Shown piece after piece: positions 34,499 to 45,729 of a stretch of DNA of 64,000 bases. Under the pieces are notes generated by a model. It saw only the letters and a program-made list of their open reading frames with translations, ran no database searches and was not told where the DNA came from. Position 1 is the stretch's first letter, and each line of letters begins with the position of its first letter. Source of the DNA: Stropharia rugosoannulata (Eukaryota > Basidiomycota > Agaricomycetes > Agaricales > Strophariaceae); the NCBI GenBank assembly GCA_028532985.1, contig JANCIK010000005.1:812501-876500 (forward strand). Direction: 5' to 3'. The translations under genes and the position numbers were made by a program.

Positions 34499-35729
34499 TT
34501 ACAGCTTTGCGTTTCGGTGAAGTATATCAATCCTATTCCACTAAAGGATGTTCATTGTCAGATTAATGCTGCTCAAGGACGTGATAAACTCATACCCAAG
34601 GAAACCATGGCGAAGAATCTTTCGAAAGAGTCCCTGTAAATTTTGGAACCCGCCTCTCTTTGAAGGAAAGGGCACCTTCAGCTCCATCTCGTGAGCTTGC
34701 CAGCAACTTGATGACTCTTGAGTCAAGCAGGTGGTTCTCCTCGATCGAGTTGCCCGGATGTTGTAAAAGGCCCTTCGTGTATGCAATAGCTAATTGGGAG
34801 GTGCTTGCACAAAGCTCCTCAGCGAACGCTCGTGCGGCGGGGTACACGCTCTCCCTCGTTGGCAAGATTTGATAGTAGAGATCTTTGATGAAAGGCGAGT
34901 TGGGCGTAACCGTGGCCCCTGTGAGAAGAAGAGCATTTGCCTTTGCATGGCCAAGAAGACGAGGAAGTAAATATGTCGACGTCGCTGTATATAACAGGTA
35001 AATTGTGCATGAGGCAGCGGGTGTTTGTAACGCACCTTCTGGATTGATTCCACGACGAACAAAAGGAAATGTCAGCTTCGCGCCTTCCCATACAAATCGG
35101 AAATCAAATGGCAGATGAAATGCAGTCATTCCGACGCCGGCCTGTTAATGATTAGCGCTGACTTGAATTTCGAGCGTTTCAGCAATGTGGCTTACGGCGT
35201 GGCCATTGATCGCTGCAATGGTGACCTTGCGACATCTCATTATAGCGACAGAAACTGTTCCGCCTCCATCACGATGAGCTGAAGAGGATCTGTCAGAGAT
35301 AATATAACTTGACTGGATTATACGAAAACGTACCATGCTCTCCCTCCTTCTCTGCCCCTTCTCGCCAAAGCACACTCCATCCCTTAGAAATATCAGCCTG
35401 TTAATCATGATCGTAAGTCATTTCTCTGTGAAAGGTTGCACATGAGCTTACACCTGAGCAGTAGGCAGGCGCAGTTGGCTCAGCCGTGAAGATGACAGCG
35501 CGAACGCGGTCGTCTTGGTCAGCGAGGTCAAACGCCTGGATAACTTCTGGTACGACGGCCTCTGTGTACGTGTTCCTACTTTTTGAGCTTCAGTGGCATG
35601 CTGGTGGAAAATTGCTCGATTAGTGACTTACTACTTTGCCCTGTTAATCAAAATGGTCACTATAGAACCTTCGAGGGTGACTATGATCTCCTTGAAACCC
35701 TGCGCCCCATAATCCGGAAATGTAGACAT
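34499..35729 (-). CDS. Enoyl-CoA hydratase/isomerase family protein, peroxisomal type (copy 1)
   Basis: Seven exons (35729-35635, 35575-35452, 35397-35334, 35278-35196, 35141-35036, 34984-34596, 34540-34499) give 300 aa with a crotonase fold. Signs are AYCSGADISKGW (the oxyanion-hole CSGA loop) and AAINGHAAGVGMT (second oxyanion glycine and substrate pocket). The family hydrates or isomerises enoyl-CoA in fatty-acid beta-oxidation. The last 42-nt exon adds a C-terminus ending in Ala-Lys-Leu, a canonical PTS1 peroxisome-import signal, found only by splicing out the intron at 34541-34595. Exon lengths and phases equal those of the copy at 52.8 kb, except for three nucleotides in exon 2. Hydratase versus delta3,delta2-isomerase activity cannot be told from sequence alone. 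Confidence 0.88.
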
Positions 35730-36191
35730 CTTGCTAGGTCGGGCTATGACGAAGGTAGGTGTTCGTTTGTAGAGGATATGCACCCTGCTTATGTCTGTCC
35801 AGAACCCCTGTGCATTGAACGGCAACTGACGCGGCCGGTCTCAGACATAACATGAGAAAGGTCTATTTCAAGTCTATTTCGAAAGTTCTGCGATAGCCTA
35901 TAGGTTCCTACGATTGGAAGCTTGTCAGTTGTGAGAGGCCAGAAGAATCAAATATCTCACATCCTTCAAACCAGACAAACTCTCATGGGAAGCTGATAAT
36001 CTTGAGCCTATGGAGGCTGCAGTTGTGTGGCTTGAAGTAGAACTTGGTCAATTCTATTTCCGGACGCGTTGATGACCGAATTTGGCTCGGGAGCAATTCG
36101 GACCTCTGCTTCCTTCCATCTACTCTTTTCATCTGCCGTTTTTTCTGATATTGCCCTTGCAATGATCTAGTTTTCCAGCACTTGTTCAGTC
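35730..36191. other. Divergent promoter region
   Basis: Some 460 nt between the ECH gene (-) and the SR-rich gene (+), probably serving as promoter for both. No other feature is seen. Confidence 0.45.
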
Positions 36192-39152
36192 ATGTCTGAT
36201 CTCCAAGCTCGTATTGGCCAAGAAATCTTTCCCAACGCGAGATGGGTCAGACCTGGATACTCGCCACCAGTCCGCAACAGGTCTCTCGGGAAAAGACAAC
36301 GCTCTTTGGAATACGACAATGAGAACTTGAACAATGTCGAGGATTCACCTCCAGACAATAGAGCTTCGCATAGGCGTTCGTCTCTGCTTACCCGCATGGG
36401 TATCACAGAAGACGAAGTGGCAGATTCGGACATGAATGATGTCTCCAAAACGCTACTGCAACGCATGTCTGTGTCGATGTCGCCTGCCCCAGACGAGCGT
36501 GGAGTATCTCTTTTTGAACGAGTGGAACCCATAACAGCCGATGAAGAAGAAAGAAACGCACAATCCCTCGATCACCTTTGTTTCACTTTGCACAATACGC
36601 CAGCAACAGATTCAAGCTTGTCTATTTCAAGTCGAGACAAAGGGCGGTGGGATGCACCAACTATTGATACTGTAAGCTTGACATCTGTTCGTATATGCTA
36701 TCGCACCCACGTCTTTTGCAGAACAATGATGAAAACCGTGAACTTCACTGTCAAATCGCTGAGAAGACACAAAACGGCGATGCATCGCAACATCAAACTA
36801 AGGAATTAGAGCCCAAAAACCTCGGTCGTTATCCGACTCCTCAGAACCAAGATGTTTCCACCTCTAGAAGCGGGAATCTTCCCGGTGTCCCATTGCTTTC
36901 GTCTACACCTTCTCAGAGTTCGTCTGTCGAAGAAGGACAGGTTAGCGAAAAGGGAACGGAAAACTCATCTTTTTCCGAGGGCGAAATACGGGTCGGGGTA
37001 CTTCCTCCAGCCAAAGTACGAGATCTCATTCTGCCACTGGTCGTCCAAAATGCGGCCAAACGTTTCCGTGATACTGAGAGCCAACCCTCCCTACAGTCCC
37101 CCGTAGTGAACACAAATGTCCTATCAGACAAGCTTTTAACAACCTTTGTAGCTAAAGCTACCGAACAAACTTCTCGCGATCTGCGCAATCGCGTACAATT
37201 ACCGTCCAAGCCTGTGTCCATCGTGGAATCAGACAATAAATCCATATCTTTGGGTGCCTCGAGGCTTCCATCCAAGCCCGTGCCGTCGAATGGCGTACCT
37301 CAAATAGAGTCGAATCGGCGACTATCTTCGTCTTCTAAATCCTCCTCAAACGTGGTTCAGGCCAGGGTACTTTCGCCAATCCGATCGCCCTCAGAAGATA
37401 TGGTAGCGCGGCCTATGGCTCCTGCGCATGCATACACCTACCGTCAGGAGAAAGGCACTCCGTTGCGATACACCCCTGAACCCAGCGAGTCTCAAGCGAA
37501 CCAATACGAGCAGACATCTGCCCAGCCTCGCCCAGCCTCGCAACATGTCTCCATAACCCAGCCGTCTTCTACAGCACTGAAGGATCCATCTGAATCCCAA
37601 TTGCGAGACTATGTCGAACGCAGCACCGCAGCCACGAATAATTCCCACCCAATCACGAGCCATCGGCCGCCTACATCACCGACGCGTGAACGTCGTGAGT
37701 CGCGATGGGACCACAAAGAAATCGAGAATAGCCGCGAGCGAGAGCACCACCTGGTGTGGGAGAGAGAAAAGGATCCTGAACGCGATCGCGAGGACGCTAG
37801 GAGGCGGATCTCTGATGCGCATAGCCCCCAACGTTCTCCAACCCAGCGTATGCCTCCACACAGCCCATCCAGCATGCGTATTCCTCGTGGCCCGGTTGCT
37901 CATGACCAGCGCCGCCAATCAGGCTCCTGGGCCGGGGCCCCATCAGGATCAGGATCAACGCCCAGCAACTCGCGTGGCCCCGTATCACCTGTCCAAGCAG
38001 TCCGCCATCCGCAGCATGAAAATAATCGCCCGCCTCAATACGAACATGCTTCCAGATACCCAGGGCGCTACACCCGACCAGACAGACTCTCGCCGCCCCC
38101 TGCTGAAGGGTATACGACGTATGATCCAGGAAACAGCAAACGGTCGTACTCACCGCGCCAAAAGTCGACTGAACGACCTCCATCCCATTCTCCCAATTCG
38201 TCGTTCCAGAAGGAGCGAGAACGAAGACGCTCAAAGTCAAGATCAAGATCGCAGCAAAGATCTGGAGAACGAGACCGCGGGAAGGAACGCGAATGGAAGA
38301 CAAAGGAACAAGAGCAGCCTGCAAGACCTGCGGAACTGTCGCCTAAAGCGACCAGAGAAGGGCGCAAAGACTCAGTACTAGGGGCGCGACATATACCTGA
38401 AAACGGATCAATACAGCGTTCTATTTCACAGGATGGAAAAGCTGAGAATATCCCCAGGCCTGTATACTTCACGCAACCTGGCGCGAATCGCATCGGTGTT
38501 ATAAAGTGGTATTTTGATATAGACAGTGAAACAGCAAAAAACATGAGGCTTGGTCCGCGAAGGTGCGCGTTCTGTTCCGATATCTGTGTGTAAAAATGCC
38601 CTCCTAAAAGTGTTTGCAACGTGTTAGTGGAAGTGGGCCAATTGGTCATGATTTTTCCCTACCTGCAAAGCAGAAAACAGTGCTCAAACTAGCTTGTTTT
38701 CCTGCGGAAGGGTTTCTAAAATGCATAAATGTACTTAAATCGGGCCAAACTCTCACAGCAAATACGTCCCCGTTAAACCCTCAATGGCCTACACAAGGTC
38801 ACTTAATAATAAAAGTGAACCAAGATATGCCACATACTCGAGGAAAAACATATTTTCCAGACAAACTAGTAGGTTTTAATCTTGTCAAATTTTGAAGCAT
38901 ATGCTAATGCTTAGCTTTTAGAGCCCAGATGACATTCCTATTTCCATTGAACAATATATTTATGAGGGAAAGAACTGCATTGAACTTGTTCAGCTATCTA
39001 ACATGCTTGATAGGGTGTTTTTGCTGTTTTCTCAAACAATACCTATTCCTCCACCTATGCCAGAAGTCAATCCGGTGAAACTCCCTCCTTTTGATACTGC
39101 ACCAGGTCCAATTAATATAACGCGAGCCATCGTAACGAGTGGACGTTTATAA
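36192..39152 (+). CDS. Large SR/RD-rich nuclear-type protein with a conserved-looking C-terminal domain
   Basis: Four exons (36192-36671, 36722-38562, 38628-38868, 38922-39152) encode 930 aa, all junctions in frame. The N-terminal 450 residues are polar and Ser/Pro-rich. Residues about 480-690 are rich in Arg-Glu, Arg-Asp and Arg-Ser (SREREHHLVWEREKDPERDR, RRRSKSRSRSQQRSGERDRG), as in SR-type RNA-processing proteins. The C-terminal 180 residues have a folded composition (HDFSLPAKQKTVLKLACFPA, PTQGHLIIKVNQDMPH, GKNCIELVQLSNMLDRVFLL), a beta-rich domain that I cannot name. The -LIIKVN- then IEQYIYEGKNCIELV pattern distantly recalls the PINIT fold of SUMO ligases, but no SP-RING follows. A nuclear role is inferred from composition only. 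Confidence 0.75.
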
Positions 39153-39310
39153 ATTATACTAAGTGATCCTTTCTTGCATCTAGTTTTTGTGAGTTATATT
39201 ATATGTTGTACAGTGTATCATACACTCTAGCTATGTACTTTAATAGTTGATTAATATTAATACAGATGCAACCCGATCCTATTTGCTTCCGAGCTTCGAC
39301 CTTCGAAGGA

Positions 39311-40231
39311 TTAGTCTGTGGGCTCCGGAACGAGGAATCCGACAAGACATGAATCGAGCATGAAGTCGAGGTTAACCCACGCATGTGTCTCCGCTGCAAG
39401 TTAGTATAATTTAACCGGTTATCATTTTAATGCGGCCAGAGAGTGGAGGGTACGTACCGAAAAGCTTTGTCCCGTCCCGGCCTGCAACCCGCATCAGCTC
39501 CTTCTCGCCGCCGGGGTGGAAAGGCAGGTACGCGGTAATATTGTACACCTTTCCATTAAAGGCGGACCATGCGTCATCCCGCCTACGATGTAGCTTCAGC
39601 TCTGACGGTGTGATTCGCATGAGCGTGTCCACTCCCTGTTAATATGTAGAATCGCATATAGAACATTCAACGCATGTATGCAGCATAAAATGAACGGGAA
39701 AAGATCAGAAACGAATATTTATCAGTATTACTCGGTGAGCGATGGAGAATCAGCACGTACCCGGAGATCCGTTCCTGATGACTTGAGCGCAGCCCAGTCA
39801 AGCGGACTATGCCCCGGCGCCAGAGCAACCTTTGCGCCTTTCTTAGGCTTCTGCGGGATCTGTGTCGTCGTAGGCGGTGGTGCCAGAGAGTTTCCTGTAT
39901 CTGTGCCGCCAGTGCGTCGCGCAACTCCGGGTTGGCGTACAGCTAGCCTAGGCAAAGGAGGGGGCGGCATAAGCTCTGCGTCTGTTAGTATCTTAGGAAC
40001 TGGCGCAGATGGCGCCGAAGAGCGTGCGCGCTGAGCGCTGTTCAATGCCGGGAATGCCGGCGCAACGTCTGAGGCGTCATGCTCGGTTTCCGTCTCCTCG
40101 CCGTCGTCTTCTTCATCTTTGTTATTAGGATCGTCAGGGGGTGGCGAGGCTCGCATTAGGGTGGGCACGGCGGGTGTGGGAGATAGAAGGGAGGTTCCTG
40201 TGGACAGCCAGCTGCGGAGGTAAGAGGTCAT
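39311..40231 (-). CDS. Cytochrome b5-like haem-binding domain protein
   Basis: Three exons (40231-39761, 39635-39458, 39393-39311) encode 243 aa. The N-terminal 150 residues are low complexity and acidic (DDPNNKDEEDDGEETETEHD), then Pro-rich. The C-terminal 85 residues form a cytochrome b5 domain: MRITPSELKLHRRRDDAW, FNGKVYNITAYLPFHPGGEK (first haem histidine in HPGG) and THAWVNLDFMLDSCLVGFLV (second histidine). No membrane helix is seen, so it is probably a soluble electron carrier or haem-binding protein. It shares a 389-nt divergent promoter with the Rai1 gene. The ATG at 40231 was chosen because the longer frame has only a non-ATG start. Confidence 0.87.
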
Positions 40232-40620
40232 GGTATCTGAAGGATAGGAAGGGATGGCGGAGCAATTTAGAGCAAGGCGTCGTTGAGGCGTCGAGTCAGA
40301 GAGAGTGATCAAGAAGCTTCCAATTAAATCAAACCCAAATAATGCTGCACTGCATTGGCAGTAGAACCTATCACATTGCTGCTATTTCCTTTGTTTCTTT
40401 TTCTTTGATATCTTCAGTTATTCTGCTCTGTCGCCTTCTTTTCCAGGGCTGTTTCCTCTTGTTGGGGAAAATGCGGTTCTGTCCTCGTTGACAGATGCCG
40501 AGAACTTTGATTTAGTTGTATTGATGGGTGCAGATCACTGGACCCGTCGAGATGACGTTCGAGAGTGTTGAGTGGCCTCCACATCTTGCGGCGAACCACT
40601 ACACATCCAACTAGGTTCTG
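40232..40620. promoter_or_regulatory. Divergent promoter between cytochrome b5-like and Rai1 genes
   Basis: 389 nt between the two start codons, with pyrimidine-rich tracts (about 40384-40450) and no supported gene. It must hold both promoters. No clear TATA box is visible for either. Confidence 0.5.
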
Positions 40621-43006
40621 ATGGCTACACCTTCCCGGAAAAGAGACGCCACTCACCTCGCTGACTCTGAGCATGTACATAAGCCACCGCCCACGCACCG
40701 GCGGACCACAGGCAATCCAGCTGTTGGACAAACCTTGAGACATGCTGCGGAAGAAATCGCATCGAATACCTCCTTTCTTGCATTTCCTGATCCAGGGAAG
40801 TCACAGCCCCGCGCTATACCCTTCCAGCAACCTTCTCAACTTATCTCGTTTTCGTATGACGCGTCCCATACTCAAACATTCACGGACGACACGCTCAAGT
40901 ACTACGTCGATCCTCCGCGCGAAGCTGACTTGAGCTACGGCTACGATCGCTGGGTCAGAAGAGATGACGAACGGGGGAGGCTTGACTCGCTTTTGAAAGC
41001 CATTATGGAGGTGAAGGCAAGGGGCAAAGATAAAGAAGGTTTTGAGCTGCCACAGATTGGGGTTGTCTCCTGGAGAGGCGTCATGACGAAGTGAGTGTTA
41101 TTTTGTTTCATTAGGCATGTCTATTGATTTATTTTCTGTTTTCTCAAACCTCTCCAAAATCGGTTATTACACGAAACACGCGCATATATTCATCTGCTTA
41201 TACTTCTGTCGTGTATGTATGCATGCTTGAGCCTTTAGGATTTTGACTTCACCTTACGAGAAGCGTGACGGCTGGCAAATGAACTTAATGTACGTCGATG
41301 GAACTCTCTATTTGGAAGAACACCTTACAGACGCGGACCTTAAAGAAAGGTATGTTCCATTATTATTTTTTGTTCTTTTGACGCATACATTACACCGTTT
41401 TTCTTCACAACTCTTTTCGGAAGACAATGTTTTCATGAGTAATTATTCTCCATATTCCCTCCCTATCGCGCATATATGCGCATTTCGTCGGGTATCTGTC
41501 ATCGCAATCACTGTTTGGCCATGCTTCGCTCTTTATACTTCCTCACCGCGCGTCAATCCTGGGTAAATCTGATTCACCTTTTCAATAGGAACAACGCCCC
41601 ACCAAACCAGCGCACGCCAATGTATTATGGTTATGCATTCGAATCGTACTGCACTAGCGATTCTCCAACGCGAGAGATCGACTACAAGTCTAAAGACCCC
41701 CCACCAGGCTGGGGTGGCGACGTGAACACCAACGAACAGTGGTGTAGCGTCGTTCGGACGAAGCTCGGGGATATGAGAATGATTCTCGGCGGCGAGGTCG
41801 ATTGTGTGCGAGGTATGTTGCACTTTTAGAATCGCTTCGGTTCGGTTTGGACCCTCCTTTCCCATCTATACCATCCGCATATGGTTTATGGTCCCGCCAT
41901 TGCCGTATCTACTTTCTATACTCCCGTCGCTACACATTAAAGCTGATGAACTTTTCCCCTCGGTTACAGAGAAATATACAAGCCAACCGGACACATTCGT
42001 AGAACTCAAGACGTCGATGGTGATACGTGGGTTTAACGATGAGGTTAGGTTCGAGAGGTGCGTGTCTATTTCCGTATCTGCTCCCCATTGAATGTACGCG
42101 GTGCTTCGCGTTTCCGGGATTTCTTCAGTTGGAGCTTAGTTGGAGCCTGTGTATGCTGGCTACATGCATATCGCTCCGCTCCTTCCCTTGAGCTGCTTTT
42201 GCTACCTGAAATGATGCGTCGCTTCAACGTAGAGAGCATTCCCGATGCTCTACACCCTCTGTGCGGCCCGAGGTCCACCAGTCTTGATCAAACACCTATT
42301 GACTTGCTCTATGACCTGAATCCTGCTGACGCCATCGTATCCTACACAGGAAGTTGCTAAAGTTCTATTTCCAGTCGTTCCTTCTGGGCGTACCCGTGAG
42401 TTGCATTAATACTTCACTGATGTGATCCCGCGCTACCCGGCGAGCATATCGGACATTGTCTGGTTAATTCAGGACATTGCTCGCATTCATGTGTGTGCTC
42501 GCTGTCCCAATACCCCTTTCTGTCCTTGAAGCCTTCCTTATACTTACTCCCGTCTATAGGAAATTGTTGTCGGGTTCCGCACGCCAGCTGGCATGCTAAG
42601 TACCGTGCAGGCGTTCAAGACAATTGAGCTGCCACGTCTCGTACGTGGAAAATCCCATGGCTGGCAGCCATTAGTTTGCCTGGATTGGGGTTACCAGCTT
42701 TTGTCGTTTCTGAAGAACGCGGTGACACAGGCTCAACAAGGACCAGCTGCCAAAGCTACTGCCAGTGATGTCGGGCCGCAAGTATGGCGCGTCAAGTTCG
42801 TACCTGGGTCGGGTGTTCATGTGGCGGAGCTTGACCCCGCGGGTGTCCGGGATGTCGAGAATGGGGAAGATCGCGTCGGGTTCCTGCCCCGGTGGTACTG
42901 GGATCATATTAATAGCGAGACGAACGCGAAGTCTGTGGAACGGCCGCGTCAAGACGCGCCGCAAACCGCGAGTAGTACTACACAAGACGCCGTATGGAAT
43001 ATATAG
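40621..43006 (+). CDS. RAI1: Rai1/DXO family decapping nuclease
   Basis: Six exons (40621-41090, 41239-41349, 41589-41812, 41970-42057, 42350-42395, 42560-43006) encode 461 aa. The family removes incomplete or non-canonical 5' caps from RNA in the nucleus, partnering the 5'-3' exonuclease Rat1 in fungi. The metal-binding motifs are present: VVSWRGVMTKIL (motif I), PMYYGYAFES (motif II), GGEVDCV (motif III, acidic pair), FVELKTSM (motif IV, E-x-K), then RKLLKFYFQSFLLGVPEIVV and LDWGYQLLSFLKN. All catalytic positions look intact. The N-terminus (30-40 residues) is basic. Intron 4 is unusually long (292 nt) and contains an open frame, but splicing it out restores the expected continuity between VRFER and KLLKFYFQS. 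Confidence 0.93.
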
Positions 43007-43549
43007 ACAGTGCCACGCCATCGGTGACACGTTATTCAGTGGACGGGACGCTGATGCAGATGATGCAACCTGTGTCAGGTGGTTCACGGTGGCATGGTTC
43101 CTACGCGAACCTCATGCTCTATATGGCGCTCTCGCGTCTTGTGCCATGTGCGCATTCTAACCGCATCCTATTGTGCGCCGCCGAGTCATCTGATAGCGGT
43201 GGCCACCAGTGGCCAGCGATAGCGAGACGGCGGAGGGGCGACGGAGCTGGGGACAATTTCGGGCGATTTCTGTATTATTTTGTGTACTTTTTCCCTGCGT
43301 GTCCCTGGCGGTGCTTCGAGGATTCTGTGAGGAAGGCTTGAAAAAGCCGAACTGATTTGGAATCTGGCGAGCCGAGCCGGCAGGGCTTTGTAAAGCCGAA
43401 ACCCGGAGAATGCCGATACGCGTCGTCGCGTTTCTGGGTCCCCCGTCTCTCTCACCGCACCACCACAACGCGCGACCGCAGTCGACTCGCCGCACAGCAC
43501 AGCGAGCTCAACACCGCGCACACCGCCTTCGCCGTCATCCTCTCTCACA
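43007..43549. other. Intergenic / 5' leader of the Whi5-like gene
   Basis: A 543-nt region. Part of it (43357-43549) is open in the frame of the next gene, but only from a non-ATG codon and with an unlikely composition. It is best read as the promoter and 5' UTR. Confidence 0.5.
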
Positions 43550-45729
43550 ATGGCGACCCCGCCGTCGTCCGCCACGTCCCCATCCCCGCCTGCGTCCTAT
43601 CGCACCCATACATCCGTCCCACCCCAGTCCCAGCCCGCACTCTCTTCCGACAGCGACGACCACGAGCAGCGCCAGATCGCCGTAAAGAAGCTCCTCGCAA
43701 GGGCAGAGGTCGCCAATGTGAGTCGCCGCTCTCTTCAGACGCGTCGAGACTCCTTTCCGACTCGGCGGCGGACGTGACCACCGTCCGTACAGTGCGGAGG
43801 CAGTCCCCAAGTCATGCCGCCTGTCGTCCGCTACGACGGCGGCAGCGCCCCGCCCTTGCTCCCGTCGGCGAGGCACTGCTTCCTGCGTCTGAGACCAGCC
43901 TCGAAGACCCTTACTCATCATTCCCACAGGTCACCCGTGCGCTGCGGGCGCGTCTCGCTTACGCCTCGTACAAGGCGACCCACAACATCCCGCATGTACC
44001 CTTAGTCGACCTCGAGGCCCAAAGCCAGGCGCAGGCTCAGGGCCTCTCCCAGAGCCAGTCGTTCTCCCGCACCATCGCCGCCAAACGCAAAGCTGCTGGA
44101 GGAGGCGCCGACCACTATAGCAACCCTACGGCCACACCCCGTGGGTCTGGCAGTGCTGCTGGCCCGGCAGGCGTGAAGAGAGCCTTAGGGCTCCGGAATA
44201 TGGCCCCGCCAGCCTCGATCGCCTCCCCGCGCGTGCATACACCCTCGTCTTCGATCACGAGCAACACGGGCCTTGATGGCGCGTCCGGACTGTGGAATGC
44301 ACCACAAGGTCCGAGCCTGTACACTTCCATTCTTGCGCCTCCGTCCACCAAACACGCTCGAACGATTCACAATCCCAGCGATCCTCCCGTCCCCGCACCT
44401 GTTCGCCCATCACCATCACCTCGAGCACGTCCAAAGCCCTCGCCAAAGTCGGAACCGAGTAGAGCACACGCAGGCAAGGCCAAGGCAGCGGCTAAGGCAG
44501 CGAAAGCAGCTGCGTCGCCGCGTCGGACCAAGGGCGATAGCATAGACAAGGGCAAACGACGGCAGCGTGAAGATATCGATATGGATATTGATGGAGACGT
44601 TGACATGAAAGCTGCCGCGACGCTGACGTCGTTGTTGATGCATAACCGGCCGTCGATTGCTGGAAGCACGTCCTCTCCGCGCTCCAGTATCGATGGCGGG
44701 TCAGAATACTCCTACGCGCATTTCACACAATCGTCGGCGCGGAATGCCGCCGCTGCATCTACTACGGCGGCTACATCCACCTCTAACCTTGCCGCGGAAC
44801 CAATAAACCGCACTCAGACTCCACCGCCGACGGCGCGACCGCAGCAAACTACACCGCGCCCTGCACCTACGGACAGTGAGGCAGCAAATTTGATGCTGTT
44901 CCTCGCGACCTCCCCGTCGCCTGCGAGGCCCGCGACGAAAGACTCGAAGGATCTCACGGCCTACCGCGCTCTCGGCGGCGGCTCGGGTGCACTGCGGTCC
45001 AAGGGCCGTGTTCTTTTCCCTTCTACACCCGTTGGCGATCCCGTGCATCTTGGTCACGACGATGGAGCGCCAGGGGCTGGACCAACATCACCGGGTCAGT
45101 TAGGGCACAGGTCCTCTCGCTCAGAAGGAAGTTTTGCGTCTGTATCGAGCCTTGGCCTTGGCCTGGGAGCGGGTCTTAGTTCTGTGAGGAGTAATGCTGC
45201 TGATGCTAAGCGGATAGTACCATCTGGCGCCCCGGCTTCAAACCCATTAGCAATGTCGCCGTCGGGGTTACTCCCGCCTGCACCACTTCCTGCACTATCT
45301 AGCCCTGCGAGGAGTCCAGGAAGAGATGCCGCTCACTCCAATACCCCACCGACCACCACCGTGAACCCAGCCAATAAATCTGGCGAGTTTAATATTCATG
45401 AATACATAAACGCGTCACCCTCAACCTTGTCGCCTCGCCGGGCTCCTACGCCTGCTGGACAAGCACCTGGACAAGCTTACACATATACTCACGGCCATAG
45501 TCACAGTTACGGCGGTAGCAGTACCGTGCACAAGTCTAATCTTGGACTGCGCGCGGATGTTGGGCGTAAGCTCTTCGAAGAGGAGCAGATGCGACAAGCC
45601 CAACAGGCGCAGGCTATACAAGCTGCAGCAGCCGCAGTGGCCGTTGGTAGCCCGGGGAGACAAGACGACACGCGCCGAGTGCTCGGTGCGGGTATTGACT
45701 TGGTGGGCGGTTTGGCGACACACAACTGA
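43550..45729 (+). CDS. Whi5/Nrm1-like G1/S transcription repressor
   Basis: Two exons, 43550-43717 and 43930-45729, encode 655 aa. The 212-nt intron falls just before the GTB/Whi5 motif (VTRALRARLAYASYKATHNI, residues 57-76), the short helix by which Whi5, Nrm1 and Srl3 bind the SBF/MBF complexes. A second block (SEAANLMLFLATSPSPARP, about residue 372) is one I recall in agaricomycete relatives. The rest is Ser/Pro/Ala-rich and probably disordered, with many SP/TP sites suited to CDK phosphorylation, which in yeast releases the repressor at Start. Basic patches (KGKRRQRED) suggest nuclear entry. The start at 43550 is the first ATG that gives a sensible N-terminus. The longer 790-codon reading begins at a TTG and reads through the intron. 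Confidence 0.85.

Noticed and set aside
42058..42360. 100-codon frame inside the Rai1 gene
   Set aside because: It lies in an intron whose removal restores the conserved RKLLKFYFQSF block.
43357..45729. A single 790-codon open frame
   Set aside because: It starts at TTG and runs through a 212-nt segment with good splice sites. Splicing joins the ATG exon at 43550 directly to the Whi5-type motif.
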